From: Luteibacter aegosomaticola
GTDB lineage: Bacteria; Pseudomonadota; Gammaproteobacteria; Xanthomonadales; Rhodanobacteraceae
Assembly: GCF_023078475.1 (NCBI RefSeq)
Contig: NZ_CP095741.1
Coordinates: 2,294,001 to 2,358,000 of the forward strand
Length of the DNA stretch: 64,000 nucleotides
Direction: 5' to 3'
The first letter of the stretch is position 1. Every line of letters starts with the position of its first letter. Under the pieces are notes generated by a model. The model did not search any database. It saw only the letters and a program-made list of their open reading frames with translations, and had not been told where the DNA came from. A program made the translations under genes and the position numbers. This document shows, one piece after another, positions 15,784-25,723 of this stretch.

Positions 15784-17151
15784 TCAGAGCCTGCCGTCCA
15801 CCGCGTCGCGGGGGAGGACGTACTTCACGTCGTAGACCACCGACGCCGGTTTACCGAAGGCGCGGATGCCTTCTGCGCCCATGGCGGCGAATTCACGGTG
15901 GCCGACGGCGACGACGACCGCGTCGTAGGTGCCCTGGCGGGGTGCCTCGACGGGGGCGATGCCGTATTCATGGATGGCCTCTTCGGCGCGCACCCACGGG
16001 TCGTGCACATCCACGGTGACGCCATAGGCATGCAGGGCGGCCACGATATCCACGACACGGGTGTTGCGCAGGTCGGGGCAGTTTTCCTTGAAGGCGAGGC
16101 CCAGCATGAGCACGCGCGCGCAAACCGGGTTGATCCCCTTGCGCACCATGAGCCGGACCAGCTCGCTCGCGATATACGGGCCCATGCCGTCATTGGTGCG
16201 GCGGCCGGCCAGGATCACGTCGGGGTGGTGGCCCACCTGCTGGGCTTTGTGGGTCAGGTAATACGGATCGACGCTGATGCAGTGGCCGCCAACCAGGCCA
16301 GGCCGGAACGGCAGGAAGTTCCATTTGGTGCCGGCCGCCTCGAGCACTTCCAGAGTGTCGATACCCAGCTTGTTGAAGAGGATGGCGAGGTCGTTCACCA
16401 GGGCGATGTTGAGGTCGCGCTGCGTGTTCTCGATAACTTTCGCCGCTTCCGCCACTTTCAGCGAACTCGCCCGGTGGGTGCCGGCGGTGATCACCGACCG
16501 GTACAGCGCATCCACGAATTCGGCGACTTCGGGGGTCGAGCCCGAGGTAACTTTGAGAATTCCCGTAACGCGATGCGTCTTGTCACCGGGATTAATCCGC
16601 TCCGGCGAGTAGCCCGCAAAAAAATCCTGGTTGAAAACGAGTCCCGATTCACGCTCGAGAATGGGCACGCAAACTTCTTCGGTGCAGCCCGGATAAACGG
16701 TCGATTCATAAATCACGACGTCGCCGCGTTTGAGAACTTTGCCCAGCGTCTCGCTCGCGCGGATGAGTGGCGTGAGGTCGGGGCGGCGGGCCTCATCGAT
16801 CGGCGTGGGCACCGTGACGATGAAGGTGTCGCATTCGGCGAGATCATGCATGGCCGAGGAAAAGCGCAGGCGCTGGGCTTCGCCGAGCTCGGCGGAATCC
16901 ACTTCCAGGGTGACGTCGAGGCCGGTGCGCAACTCCGATATGCGTCGTGAATTTATGTCGAATCCGAGGGTTGCGTATTTCTTGCCGAATTCAACGGCCA
17001 GTGGCAGGCCGACGTAGCCCAGGCCAACGATTCCCAACCGCAGCGTGTCGAGCGCGCGGGCGATGAACGCGGCAGGTGCGGCGTAAGGGCGCGCGCTGGC
17101 GTCCTGTGCGTCGACGACGGCATCGCCTGCTGTACGGCTTTCTGTATCCAT
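15784..17151 (-). CDS. UDP-sugar 6-dehydrogenase (UDP-GalNAc/GlcNAc dehydrogenase type)
   Basis: The predicted protein has 455 residues from ATG 17151. The NAD-binding motif IVGLGYVGLPLAVEFG is near residue 45, the substrate-binding Lys/Asn region KVIENTQRDLNIAL near 245, and the catalytic Cys lies in GGHCISVDPYYL near 295. The sequence resembles the TviB/WbpO/CapL branch more than UDP-glucose dehydrogenase of the Ugd type. It would oxidise a UDP-hexosamine to the uronate for capsule, O-antigen or exopolysaccharide. A 30-residue N-terminal extension before the Rossmann fold is slightly long; a later start is possible. It is the first gene of the leftward group. Confidence 0.88.
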   Translation of the reverse strand: MDTESRTAGDAVVDAQDASARPYAAPAAFIARALDTLRLGIVGLGYVGLPLAVEFGKKYATLGFDINSRRISELRTGLDVTLEVDSAELGEAQRLRFSSAMHDLAECDTFIVTVPTPIDEARRPDLTPLIRASETLGKVLKRGDVVIYESTVYPGCTEEVCVPILERESGLVFNQDFFAGYSPERINPGDKTHRVTGILKVTSGSTPEVAEFVDALYRSVITAGTHRASSLKVAEAAKVIENTQRDLNIALVNDLAILFNKLGIDTLEVLEAAGTKWNFLPFRPGLVGGHCISVDPYYLTHKAQQVGHHPDVILAGRRTNDGMGPYIASELVRLMVRKGINPVCARVLMLGLAFKENCPDLRNTRVVDIVAALHAYGVTVDVHDPWVRAEEAIHEYGIAPVEAPRQGTYDAVVVAVGHREFAAMGAEGIRAFGKPASVVYDVKYVLPRDAVDGRL

Positions 17152-17413
17152 CCCCGCACCCACCCCTGGCCTGGCTATGAGAAACCCGGAAACCCGGGCG
17201 GCCAAAAGCGTAGCAATGAGACCGGGGCTTCTTCTGTACCGCTTACGTGCTCTTACTTATGGCCGATGCCGCGCGGGCTGAACCGAGAGCCGAACGCGCT
17301 CCCCGGAGGCGTGGAAATGGCGTTTACAAGCGTCAGGGTGCGCGATATGGTTCCGCCAGCCAGTCCCCATCGGTGGTCAGGCATATGGCTAGAAACAGGC
17401 TTTGGGTCCACTG

Positions 17414-18064
17414 ATGTCCGCGCGCACTTACATCGGGTCGGTACGCGTGGCCTTGCTGGACGACCATGCGCTCGTCCTTAAAGGGCTGGTCGCGCACCTC
17501 AAGGCCTATCCGTCGCTCACCATCGCGGGCAGTTCTCCGAACAGCCAGCATTTCCGTGCGCTGCTCGCGTCCATGCCTGTCGATGTGGCTCTTATCGATT
17601 ATTCGCTCGCGGCGGATGACCCGGATGGCGTGACCCTCGTGCGCTCGTTACGCGCGGCGTTCCCGCGCATGAAGGTGGTCGTGGTCTCGGCCTTTGACGA
17701 TGGCCCGCTCGTTCGCCGGCTCCTTGCCGCAGGCGCGCATGGGTTCGTCGGTAAAAGCCAGGACCCCGATGATGTGATCCGTGCGATCGATGCGGCCATG
17801 ACCGGCCGCGTATACGTACCACCCGCGCTGGAGCGCGTACTGGAATACGGGACGGATCCCAAGCTCTCTCCCAAGGAGACCGATGTGATCCATCACTTGC
17901 TCGAAGGCATGACCGTCACGCAGATCGCCGAAAAATTCGGGCGCAGCCTGAAGACGATCAGCGCCCAGAAATCATCAGCCTTCCGCAAGCTTGGCATCGG
18001 GAGCGACAACCAGCTTTACGCCATGCGCGATCACGTTCGGGCGCTGGAGGGCGGTGCGGAGTGA
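17414..18064 (+). CDS. LuxR-family response regulator (RcsB/EvgA-like)
   Basis: The predicted protein has 216 residues. The receiver domain has acidic residues at DDH near residue 15 and the phospho-acceptor Asp62 in LIDYSL; the C-terminal LuxR helix-turn-helix reads LSPKETDVIHHLLEG then SLKTISAQKSSAFRKLGI, close to RcsB and EvgA. The ATG at 17414 is preferred over an in-frame ATG at 17402 because it sits closer to the receiver, though neither has a strong ribosome-binding site. The stop overlaps the start of the hybrid kinase gene, making a clear two-component operon. The 262 bp upstream (17152-17413) hold the divergent promoters and no gene. Confidence 0.9.
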   Translation: MSARTYIGSVRVALLDDHALVLKGLVAHLKAYPSLTIAGSSPNSQHFRALLASMPVDVALIDYSLAADDPDGVTLVRSLRAAFPRMKVVVVSAFDDGPLVRRLLAAGAHGFVGKSQDPDDVIRAIDAAMTGRVYVPPALERVLEYGTDPKLSPKETDVIHHLLEGMTVTQIAEKFGRSLKTISAQKSSAFRKLGIGSDNQLYAMRDHVRALEGGAE

Positions 18065-20355
18065 TGCGATGGTTTGCGGGCGCCATCCTCGCGTGCCTGG
18101 CCCCGCTGGCTTTCGCCGTGGACACGCCGCCCACGCCCAGCGAGTGGGCAGCGGCGCACCCGGTCGTACGCATTGCCATCGATGATCAGCAGGGCGGCCG
18201 CATCGGCGGCCAGGCGTCCAATCCCCTGGTTACCCAGTATCTCGCCTTGGCGCAGGCCAAGACGGGCCTGCGCTTCGTCGTGGTGCACACCAGCTCATGG
18301 GAGGAATCCGTCGCGGCGTTCAAGGCGGGGCGCATCGACCTCTTGCCGTCGCTTACGGACCGGCTGGTCGCGGATCTCGGCAGCGACGCGTTGTGGTCGC
18401 GGCCGTTTTACGTAGGCCACACCTTGCTGATCACTCGCACCGTAGGGCCCGCTCGCGTCACGCTGGCCGACCTGGACGGGCGCACCATCGCCTACAAGGG
18501 GGGCGGCGAGTACGACAGCTGGCTGCGTCGCTCACACCCTTCGATCCACCGGCTCCCGCTGGCCGATGTGCATCAGGTCCTCGCCGCCGTGGAAAGCGGC
18601 ATCGCCGATGCGGGGCTGGGCATCGATGTGACTTATCACCCCATTGTCCGCCGCGACTATGGGCTGAGTTTGCGTATCGCGGGTGATATTCCCGAGATGC
18701 CCGTGAGCGTGCGGCTTGCCGTGCACAAGGATGCGCCGCAGCTACTCACGTTGATCGACGAGAGCCTCGGCCGCATCAGCGTGGGTGAGAACGAGGCCGT
18801 GATCGAGCGCTGGCTTGAGACCGCTTACCTGCGTGCGCCCACCGTGGCGCACATCGCGTCGGTCTACCGCGTGGAGATCGCGCTTGGCGTGGCTCTGGCC
18901 ATGGCACTCGTATTTGCGCTGTGGCAGATGCGTCGTGCGCAGCTCGCCTCGCGGCGGGGCGAGCAACAGAAGACGTTGCTGCTCGCGGTCATGAGCCACG
19001 AAGTGCGTAATGCCGTGAATGCGGTGACGTCGTCCATTGAACTGATGGCGCGTGCGCCGATGGATGGGGCGCAGCGTGACCTGATGGCCATTGCGCAATC
19101 CAGTGCGCGCAATCTGCAGGGGATGCTACGCAGCGCCCTGGATTACACGCGTACCGAGGCCGAAGGTTTCACGCCTGATCTCGCCGCATGCGATGCCCTG
19201 GCCGTGGCCCGGGAAGTGCTGCAGGGGCATGCGGCGGCCATCGAACAAAAGGGATTGGCCGTGCGCCTGGATCTCCCGATGGGTGCGTTGCCGTGGCTGT
19301 TGCTCGATGAGACGCGCCTGCGCCAGGTGCTCGAGAACCTGCTTTCCAATGCGGTGAAGTTTACCGACCGTGGCCACGTGGGTATCGCGCTGTGGCAGGT
19401 GGTGGATGGCGATGCGCCGCGCCGTCTTGTCTTCGAGGTGTTCGACACCGGCGCGGGGATCTCCGTGGAGCGGCGGCGCGGCCTGTTTCGTCCGTTCGTC
19501 CAGGCGCATGGCCGGCGCTCACGACGTTTGGGTGGCACCGGGCTTGGGCTGGGTATCTGCCGGGAGATCGTGAACCACCTCGGTGGCCGGTTGGTCCTGA
19601 GCAGTGAGGAAGGCGTGGGTACGTCGGTGCGCGTGGAATTGCCGACCAGCCTGGTTCCCTCGGTCCCGGTGGTCGAGCCCGCGGCCGCCGATAGTGCGGC
19701 CAGCCACGGTGGGGTGGTGTTGCTGGTCGAGGACCATCCGGCCAATCGACAGATTATCGCTGCCCAGCTCCGCTTCCTGGGTTTCGAGACGATGGCTGCC
19801 GATCACGGGCAGGCGGCGATCGATGCCTTCGAGCCGGGCAAGTTCGCGGCGGTGCTGCTCGATTGCGAACTCCCTGATATGCAGGGTTACGACATCGCGG
19901 CGGAGCTTCGCGCGCGCGAACGGCGCACCGATAGCTCGCGCACGCCCTTTATCGCCATTTCGGCGACCCAGGGAGAGGAGCACATCCAGCGCTGCAACGA
20001 GAGTGGCATCGATATCGTCATGGGCAAGCCACTTTCGCTTGATCGCCTTCGGGAGGCACTCTCCCCGCCCGCGCACGAGGACGACGTGTTCTCGCTATTC
20101 CGTGCAGAAGGCGCGCGCGACCTGGATGCCGCCCTGGCGGCTGCGGGCCGCGGCGATGTCACCGCGGCCCGGCAATCCTTGCATCGCGTGCATGGCGCCG
20201 CACTGGTGCTGCGGCTGACGCAACTCGAGGCGCCGATCAGTGCGGTCACGGGGGCGTTGGCAGGCGATCCGTTGAACCTGGACAGGCACGCGAAGGCCTT
20301 GCGCGAGGCGCTGGCGGGCGTGGGTTTCACGGCCGTTTCACAAGACGAGGATTAA
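18061..20355 (+). CDS. EvgS/BvgS-like hybrid sensor histidine kinase
   Basis: The predicted protein has 764 residues. Order: signal peptide (MMRWFAGAILACLAPLAFA), periplasmic solute-binding (SBP family 3) domain about 35-255, transmembrane helix about 275-297, dimerisation domain with phospho-His313 (MSHEVRNAVN), ATPase domain with NLLSNAVKF and GTGLGLGI, receiver with Asp601 (LLDCELPDMQ), and a C-terminal Hpt domain with His708 (LHRVHGAALVL). This is a full four-step phosphorelay in one chain, sensing a periplasmic small-molecule signal and passing phosphate to the adjacent regulator. Start is GTG 18061 or ATG 18064, both overlapping the regulator stop. Confidence 0.9.
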   Translation: MMRWFAGAILACLAPLAFAVDTPPTPSEWAAAHPVVRIAIDDQQGGRIGGQASNPLVTQYLALAQAKTGLRFVVVHTSSWEESVAAFKAGRIDLLPSLTDRLVADLGSDALWSRPFYVGHTLLITRTVGPARVTLADLDGRTIAYKGGGEYDSWLRRSHPSIHRLPLADVHQVLAAVESGIADAGLGIDVTYHPIVRRDYGLSLRIAGDIPEMPVSVRLAVHKDAPQLLTLIDESLGRISVGENEAVIERWLETAYLRAPTVAHIASVYRVEIALGVALAMALVFALWQMRRAQLASRRGEQQKTLLLAVMSHEVRNAVNAVTSSIELMARAPMDGAQRDLMAIAQSSARNLQGMLRSALDYTRTEAEGFTPDLAACDALAVAREVLQGHAAAIEQKGLAVRLDLPMGALPWLLLDETRLRQVLENLLSNAVKFTDRGHVGIALWQVVDGDAPRRLVFEVFDTGAGISVERRRGLFRPFVQAHGRRSRRLGGTGLGLGICREIVNHLGGRLVLSSEEGVGTSVRVELPTSLVPSVPVVEPAAADSAASHGGVVLLVEDHPANRQIIAAQLRFLGFETMAADHGQAAIDAFEPGKFAAVLLDCELPDMQGYDIAAELRARERRTDSSRTPFIAISATQGEEHIQRCNESGIDIVMGKPLSLDRLREALSPPAHEDDVFSLFRAEGARDLDAALAAAGRGDVTAARQSLHRVHGAALVLRLTQLEAPISAVTGALAGDPLNLDRHAKALREALAGVGFTAVSQDED

Positions 20356-20589
20356 TTCGCGATCTAACGGCAAGGCCGTTGCCCCTCCATGGGCCGGACA
20401 CCCTGGCACGGGCTGCTTCACTGGGCGACACGTATGTCGCGGCTAAAACGCGCTCCCACTTTTAGGACAACGCCCAATGGTGGCGGTGGGCGTGGGCTGC
20501 TGGAATAACCGGTATCCCCATCGCACCGCCGCCAATCCGCAGGGCTTTCCTGGAGGGCGCGCGTGCCCATTGTCCAAGGAAACCCCGTC

Positions 20590-23061
20590 ATGCACGCTTC
20601 CCGTCCCGCCCGCGTTCGTCGCGCTCGCTTATGCCAGGCCATTGCGGTGGCTCTCGTCTTCCAGGCATCGGCGGTCGCCGCCAGAACGCTGCAGCCAGGT
20701 CAGAATTACACCGTCGTGCAGGGCGACCCTGTCGAAGCGTGGGTCGCGCGCGGTGGTGGCAGCCTGACCCTGATGCCCGGCGCATCGACGTTGAACATCG
20801 CGCTGACGACATCGACCCTGACGGCGACCAACGCCACCATCGCCTCCTCGGGCGCGGGAACGAGCGATATGGCGCTGTCGGTGGCCAATGGGTCGAGCGC
20901 CACCCTGCAGGGCGGTGTGATTCGGTCGGAGAACGGCACAGGCCTCGCGATTATCGGTATCGGTGGCTCGGAGGGTAGTGACCAGGCCGCGACGGCGACG
21001 CTCAATGGCACCGCGGTTTCCGGCGGGTACCAGGGCGCGATCGTCAGCAACGGTGGCTACCTTACCGCCGTGGGCGCCAGCATTGCCGGCACCGGCGCGA
21101 ACAGCCGTGGCCTGCTGGTCAACACGGGCACGGCGGAACTGACCGGCGGCACCCACGTCTCCGGCGTGGTGAATGGCGCGGTGCTCCTCGGCGACGCGCG
21201 CGGCGGGGATGTGGACGACCCCGGCCGCCACCTCATCGTGGATGGTTCCATCGTCCAGGGCGGTACCGGTGCTGCGGTGCTGGTGCAGTACGGGCTGCCC
21301 GCGTGGGCCAATGGCACCGTCTCGGTCGTGAACGGCGGACAGCTGGTCGGGGGTAACGGCGTCGCCATCCAGGTCCAGAACCGCATGCATGCCGATATCG
21401 ATATCGCCACGAGCAGCGTGGTGGGCGATATTGTTGGTGCAGGCAATGCCACGGCGAATCTCACCCTGGGCGACAAGGCATCACTGCGCGGTGCCGTCAA
21501 CGGAGCTGGCATCGATACAGGCATTGACGCCACCGCGCGTTGGGAAACCACCGGTGCGTCGTCGATCGGTGGGCTGCGCCTGGACGGTGCGCTGGCCTTC
21601 GCTCCGGCGGCCGGTTTTACCACGGTGAACGTGGCGGGCGATCTGTCGGGGCAGGGTGGCAACATCACCTTCAATACGCGGATGAACGAGGGTGGCGCCA
21701 TCGCCGCCCAGGCAACGGATCGTCTCCTCGTGCACGGCAACGTGACGACGACCGGCACGACGCTGGTCTCCGTCACCTCGACGGGTGATGGCGCGCTCAC
21801 CGATCTGAACAGGAATGGCGTCGTCGACAACAACGAGGGCATTTCGCTGATCCAGGTGGCCGGCAACTCGCGCGCGGATGCCTTTGCGCTGGCGGGTAGC
21901 TATGTGGCCGCGGGGCCGTACCAGTACACCTTGCACGCGTTCGGCCCGGGTGAGGTCGATGCCGCGCAGAGCCAGCTCGGTGCGGGTAGTGGCTTCCAGT
22001 GGGATTACCGCCTTGGCAACCGTTACGTCACCGATTGCAGTGACGACTGCGCGCCGCCGGTGACCCCGGAAGACCCGGAGCGGCCGCCTGTCGATCGCGC
22101 CGCGGTGGTGCCGCAGCTTCCGGCGTACATGCTCGCGCCGATGGCCCTGCAGAACTACGGCAGCGCACTGAATGATGGCCTGCACCAGCGGATGGGCGAA
22201 ATTCGCGATAGCGCCTACGGCGCCGATGTGGGCGGTGAGGTGTTCGCCCGTGTCGTGGGTAGCCAGCTGAACTACACGCGCAATCTTTCGTTCCAGCGCT
22301 ACGGCTACGATTTCGACCAGCAGATCAACGCGCTGCAGGTTGGCGCGGGCATCGTGGCCGTCGATACCGACCACGGCTCGATTCGTGCCGGCTGGGCGCT
22401 CGACCACGGCACCACCCGGGTTACGCCGAGTGCCGCTGATGGCAACAGCTATGCGAAGTACTACGCCAACGGTGGCGCCGCCTGGGTCACCTACGAGCAC
22501 GGCAGCGGCCTGTGGGTCGACGGCATCATCGGTGTCACCCGCTATCACGGCGATGTCAGCACGGACCTGCGTGGCGACGAGGTGGGCAAGGTGCATGCGC
22601 AGGGCTGGACCATGTCGGTGGAAGTGGGCAAGCCGCTGCCGCTCGGTGGCGACTGGACCGTGGAGCCGCAGTTCCAGTTCCGCGTGCAGCAGCTGAACTT
22701 CCGTGATTTCCGCGACAAGGATGGGCTGGATATCCGTCTTGGTAATAGCGTGCAGGCCACCTCGCGCCTGGGTATCCAGGTGGGCCGCACCGCCAACCCG
22801 CTGTTCGCGCCGTATGGCCGCCTGGACTTTATCCACACCAGTAACGGAAATCCCACGTTGCAGGCCTCCAGCGAGGCGTGGAACGCGGGTGATACGTTCC
22901 AGACCGGCAGCACTGGCAACTCCTACCGCGTGGCCGCGGGCGTCACCAGCCAGCTCACCGACCACGTGCAGCTCTACGGCGAAGGCACCTGGCGCCACTA
23001 CGTAGGTAGCTACGGCCTGAAAGGCTGGTCCGGCAACGCAGGCATCCGCATCACCTTCTAA
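20590..23061 (+). CDS. Autotransporter (type Va) with pertactin-like passenger
   Basis: The predicted protein has 823 residues; ATG at 20590 follows AAGGAA. A long signal region ([18 protein letters not shown]...) resembles the extended signals of autotransporters. The passenger (about 45-500) is rich in Gly, Ser, Thr, Asn and Val and looks like a right-handed beta-helix ([19 protein letters not shown]). A Pro-rich linker ([18 protein letters not shown]) leads into a roughly 290-residue beta-barrel ending in the Phe signature GNAGIRITF. It would be displayed at the cell surface; the passenger ligand is unknown. It lies 234 bp after the EvgS-like kinase on the same strand and is a plausible target of that system. 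Confidence 0.88.
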   Translation: MHASRPARVRRARLCQAIAVALVFQASAVAARTLQPGQNYTVVQGDPVEAWVARGGGSLTLMPGASTLNIALTTSTLTATNATIASSGAGTSDMALSVANGSSATLQGGVIRSENGTGLAIIGIGGSEGSDQAATATLNGTAVSGGYQGAIVSNGGYLTAVGASIAGTGANSRGLLVNTGTAELTGGTHVSGVVNGAVLLGDARGGDVDDPGRHLIVDGSIVQGGTGAAVLVQYGLPAWANGTVSVVNGGQLVGGNGVAIQVQNRMHADIDIATSSVVGDIVGAGNATANLTLGDKASLRGAVNGAGIDTGIDATARWETTGASSIGGLRLDGALAFAPAAGFTTVNVAGDLSGQGGNITFNTRMNEGGAIAAQATDRLLVHGNVTTTGTTLVSVTSTGDGALTDLNRNGVVDNNEGISLIQVAGNSRADAFALAGSYVAAGPYQYTLHAFGPGEVDAAQSQLGAGSGFQWDYRLGNRYVTDCSDDCAPPVTPEDPERPPVDRAAVVPQLPAYMLAPMALQNYGSALNDGLHQRMGEIRDSAYGADVGGEVFARVVGSQLNYTRNLSFQRYGYDFDQQINALQVGAGIVAVDTDHGSIRAGWALDHGTTRVTPSAADGNSYAKYYANGGAAWVTYEHGSGLWVDGIIGVTRYHGDVSTDLRGDEVGKVHAQGWTMSVEVGKPLPLGGDWTVEPQFQFRVQQLNFRDFRDKDGLDIRLGNSVQATSRLGIQVGRTANPLFAPYGRLDFIHTSNGNPTLQASSEAWNAGDTFQTGSTGNSYRVAAGVTSQLTDHVQLYGEGTWRHYVGSYGLKGWSGNAGIRITF

Positions 23062-23067
23062 GGCCCC

Positions 23068-23134
23068 TGTAGGAGCGCGCTTGCGCGCGATAGGGCTTGC
23101 GACACCCCCCATCGCGAGCAAGCTCGCTCCTACA
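23068..23134. repeat. REP inverted pair
   Basis: Two REP copies in opposite orientation (23068-23091 and 23111-23134, the second slightly diverged as GAGCAAGCTCGCTCC) lie between the autotransporter and the aldo/keto reductase genes. They can fold into a hairpin. Confidence 0.9.
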
Positions 23135-23215
23135 GTTCACTCGAGGGGTTTAAACAAGACTTTGCGTACCAATGTCGATGGAGTTGTCTTCCTCCCACAC
23201 CAACGGAGTCCATCG

Positions 23216-24076
23216 ATGGCAAGCGTGAATGCAGCGTCAAGTGGCAGCTTCAAGATCGGCGGTGACCTCGAGGTGCATCGCCTCGGTTTCGGCGCCATGC
23301 GCATTACGGGCAAGGGCATCTGGGGCGATCCCGCCGACCCGGTCAAGGCCAAGGCCACACTTAAGAAATTACCTGAGCTTGGGGTTAATTTCATCGATAC
23401 GGCCGATAGTTACGGCCCATATGTAAGCGAAGATCTCATTCGCGAAGTCCTGCATCCCTACAAGGGTATGGTCATCGCCACCAAGGGTGGCCTGACCCGC
23501 CACGGGCCGGATATCTGGGCCCCGGTGGGCCGTCCGGAATACCTGCGCCAGTGCGTCCTGATGAGCCTGCGCCGCCTCGGCGTCGAGCGCATCGATCTGT
23601 GGCAGCTTCACCGCGTCGACGAAAAGGTGCCCGCGGACGAACAGTTCGACGTGATCAAGCAGATGCAGAAGGAAGGGCTGATCCGCCACGCCGGTCTGTC
23701 TGAAGTCAGCGTCGCGCAGATCGAAGCGGCGCAGAAGTACTTCAAGGTCACCACGGTGCAGAACCTCTACAACCTGGGTAACCGCCAGAGCGAGGCTGTG
23801 CTCGACTACTGCGAGAAGCACGATATCGGCTTCATCCCCTGGTTCCCGCTCGCCGCGGGCGAACTGGCGAAAGAAGGTTCGGTACTGTCGAAGATCGCCG
23901 GCAAGCTCGGCGCCAGCAACGGCCAGGTGGCCCTCGCATGGCTGCTGAAACGCTCGAAGGTGATGCTGCCGATCCCAGGCACCGGTGACCCGGAGCATCT
24001 GGAAGAAAACATCAAGGGCGCCTCCCTGCAGCTCTCGCAGGAAGACTACGACGCCCTGGAACACGCAGTGAAATAA
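23216..24076 (+). CDS. Aldo/keto reductase
   Basis: The predicted protein has 286 residues. The catalytic tetrad is visible: Asp and Tyr in [14 protein letters not shown] near residue 60, Lys in VIATKGGL near 87, His in LWQLHRVDE near 128. The C-terminal cofactor region includes [14 protein letters not shown]. It would reduce aldehydes or ketones with NADPH; the substrate is unknown. The ATG at 23216 is chosen because it has CGGAG upstream and the (beta/alpha)8 fold begins right after; the upstream extension of the frame would translate the preceding REP. Confidence 0.9.
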   Translation: MASVNAASSGSFKIGGDLEVHRLGFGAMRITGKGIWGDPADPVKAKATLKKLPELGVNFIDTADSYGPYVSEDLIREVLHPYKGMVIATKGGLTRHGPDIWAPVGRPEYLRQCVLMSLRRLGVERIDLWQLHRVDEKVPADEQFDVIKQMQKEGLIRHAGLSEVSVAQIEAAQKYFKVTTVQNLYNLGNRQSEAVLDYCEKHDIGFIPWFPLAAGELAKEGSVLSKIAGKLGASNGQVALAWLLKRSKVMLPIPGTGDPEHLEENIKGASLQLSQEDYDALEHAVK

Positions 24077-24152
24077 CCCGAAGCGCACCACGACGCCGGC
24101 GCCCGATGGCGCCCCACGTCATGACGCCGGCGCCTCGCGGCGCCGTCACCCC

Positions 24153-24221
24153 TGTAGGAGCGCGCTTGCGCGCGATGGGTGCTTGCGGCACCCGTGAATC
24201 GCGCGCAAGCGCGCTCCTACA
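24153..24221. repeat. REP inverted pair
   Basis: Two perfect REP copies in opposite orientation (24153-24176 and 24198-24221) lie between two convergent genes. A hairpin is likely. Confidence 0.92.
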
Positions 24222-24249
24222 AGGGGTTTTGGTTCGTGGTGGGTCTTGG

Positions 24250-25539
24250 TTAGTGCAGTTTGACGGGCGGGTAGGTGGTGCGCCGCAGGCGATCGGCAAT
24301 CCACAGCGCCGTGGCGCGGCCGTAGCCGTGCAAGGTCACGCGGTGCATCTGCTCCAGCGAGACGTAAAGCATCTTCGCCAGCCAGCCGCGCATCGGGATC
24401 GAGCGGCCCTTCGGCACGGAAGGCACTTCGCCTGCACCCTGGCGTACGCCAAGCGACACCAGCGTGCCCTTGGCGTGGTAACGGAAAGGTTCCGCGCTGC
24501 GACCTTCGAGCAAGCGCGGCAGCGCCTTCGCCAGCCAGTTCGCCTGCTGGTGCGCGGCCTGCGCCGTCGGCGGCACCACGGTGCCCTCGGGGCTGAAGGC
24601 CGCGTAGGCACAATCGCCAATGGCGTAAATGTCCTTGACGCCCTTCGCGGCCAGGTGCGAATCGACCACGATACGACGGTCGCGCGAGAGCTCAAACGGC
24701 CCCAGCGCCGTGACGAAATCATGGCCGATCACACCGGCCGCCCACACCTGGATATCGCAGGGCAGGTGCGAGTCGTCGCTCAGCGTGAACGAGCCCTGCT
24801 GCACGGACTTCACGCCCACACCCACGCGAACATGCACGCCCATGCGTTCCAGGATGCGCTGCGCCCAGGCGGAGGTGCGCGGATCCACGGCAGGAAGCAC
24901 GCGCGGGGCCATGTCCATCAGCGTGATTTCAAGCTTCGTCGCCGGCGAGAGACCGCCATAGCGATGCATATCGTTGAAGGCGTGATGCAGCTCGGCCGCC
25001 AGCTCCACGCCGGTGGCGCCTGCGCCCACGATGCCGATGCGGATCTTGACGCTCGGGTCGCCCGCGGTGCGCAGGGCCAGTGCGAGGATGCGTCGGCGCA
25101 GCTGCACGGCCTGGGTGGGGCTATCGAGCATGTCGCAATACTCGAGCACGCCCGGGGTGCCGAAGTCGTTCACACGCGTGCCGAACGCGAGCACCAGCGT
25201 GTCGTAGCCCAGCTTGCGGGCCGGGAGGATCAGCTCATCGGTGCCGGGCAGGTGCACCTCGGCCAGGTCGATCTGCTTGGCTTCCGCATCCACATGGCGG
25301 ATCGCACCCGGCTCGTAGCGGTAGCCGTGGGTGGTGCCGTGGGCGAGGAAGGGCACGGCCTCTTCGCCGTCGCCCAGCAGGCCGGCGGCCAGTTCGTGTA
25401 GCCGCGGCTTCCAGAAGTGCGTGGGGTCGCGGTCGACCAGGACGACCTCGTTCGTGGCCTGCCGACCGAGACGGGTGGCGAGCTCGACGCCGGCAGCGCC
25501 GCCGCCGACGATCACGACGCGATGTCTGGTTGATGTCAT
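24250..25539 (-). CDS. Type II NADH dehydrogenase (NDH-2) family protein
   Basis: The predicted protein has 429 residues. FAD site VVIVGGGAAGVELATRLG is at the N-terminus, a second dinucleotide-binding motif RIGIVGAGATGVELAAELHH near residue 168, and the FAD-contact motif IYAIGDCAY near 310. C-terminal helices such as MRGWLAKMLYVSLEQ fit the membrane-surface anchor of NDH-2. It would pass electrons from NADH to quinone without proton pumping. It is read divergently from argS across a 184-bp spacer. Confidence 0.85.
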   Translation of the reverse strand: MTSTRHRVVIVGGGAAGVELATRLGRQATNEVVLVDRDPTHFWKPRLHELAAGLLGDGEEAVPFLAHGTTHGYRYEPGAIRHVDAEAKQIDLAEVHLPGTDELILPARKLGYDTLVLAFGTRVNDFGTPGVLEYCDMLDSPTQAVQLRRRILALALRTAGDPSVKIRIGIVGAGATGVELAAELHHAFNDMHRYGGLSPATKLEITLMDMAPRVLPAVDPRTSAWAQRILERMGVHVRVGVGVKSVQQGSFTLSDDSHLPCDIQVWAAGVIGHDFVTALGPFELSRDRRIVVDSHLAAKGVKDIYAIGDCAYAAFSPEGTVVPPTAQAAHQQANWLAKALPRLLEGRSAEPFRYHAKGTLVSLGVRQGAGEVPSVPKGRSIPMRGWLAKMLYVSLEQMHRVTLHGYGRATALWIADRLRRTTYPPVKLH

Positions 25540-25723
25540 GTAAGGTTTCCTGATGAGCTAAAGAACTGATCGGGAGCATAAAAGGAAATAGGTCACTTGC
25601 TTGCGAAGTTCAGGCTTTTCCTGTACATCCGTGACACCATGCCACACCTCCTCCGACGACGAACCTGAGTTTTTGAGCCCCGGCGCCCTGCGCCGCCGCC
25701 TTCGTTTTGTCCCTGGAGATCGC

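Noticed and set aside
15724..16950. 408-residue open frame opposite the UDP-sugar dehydrogenase
   Set aside because: Antisense shadow of a gene with full catalytic motifs.
21481..23121. 546-residue open frame opposite the autotransporter barrel
   Set aside because: No signal, domain or ribosome-binding site; the plus strand has a coherent barrel and C-terminal Phe.
24106..25401. 431-residue open frame opposite the NADH dehydrogenase
   Set aside because: Antisense shadow that starts within REP sequence.
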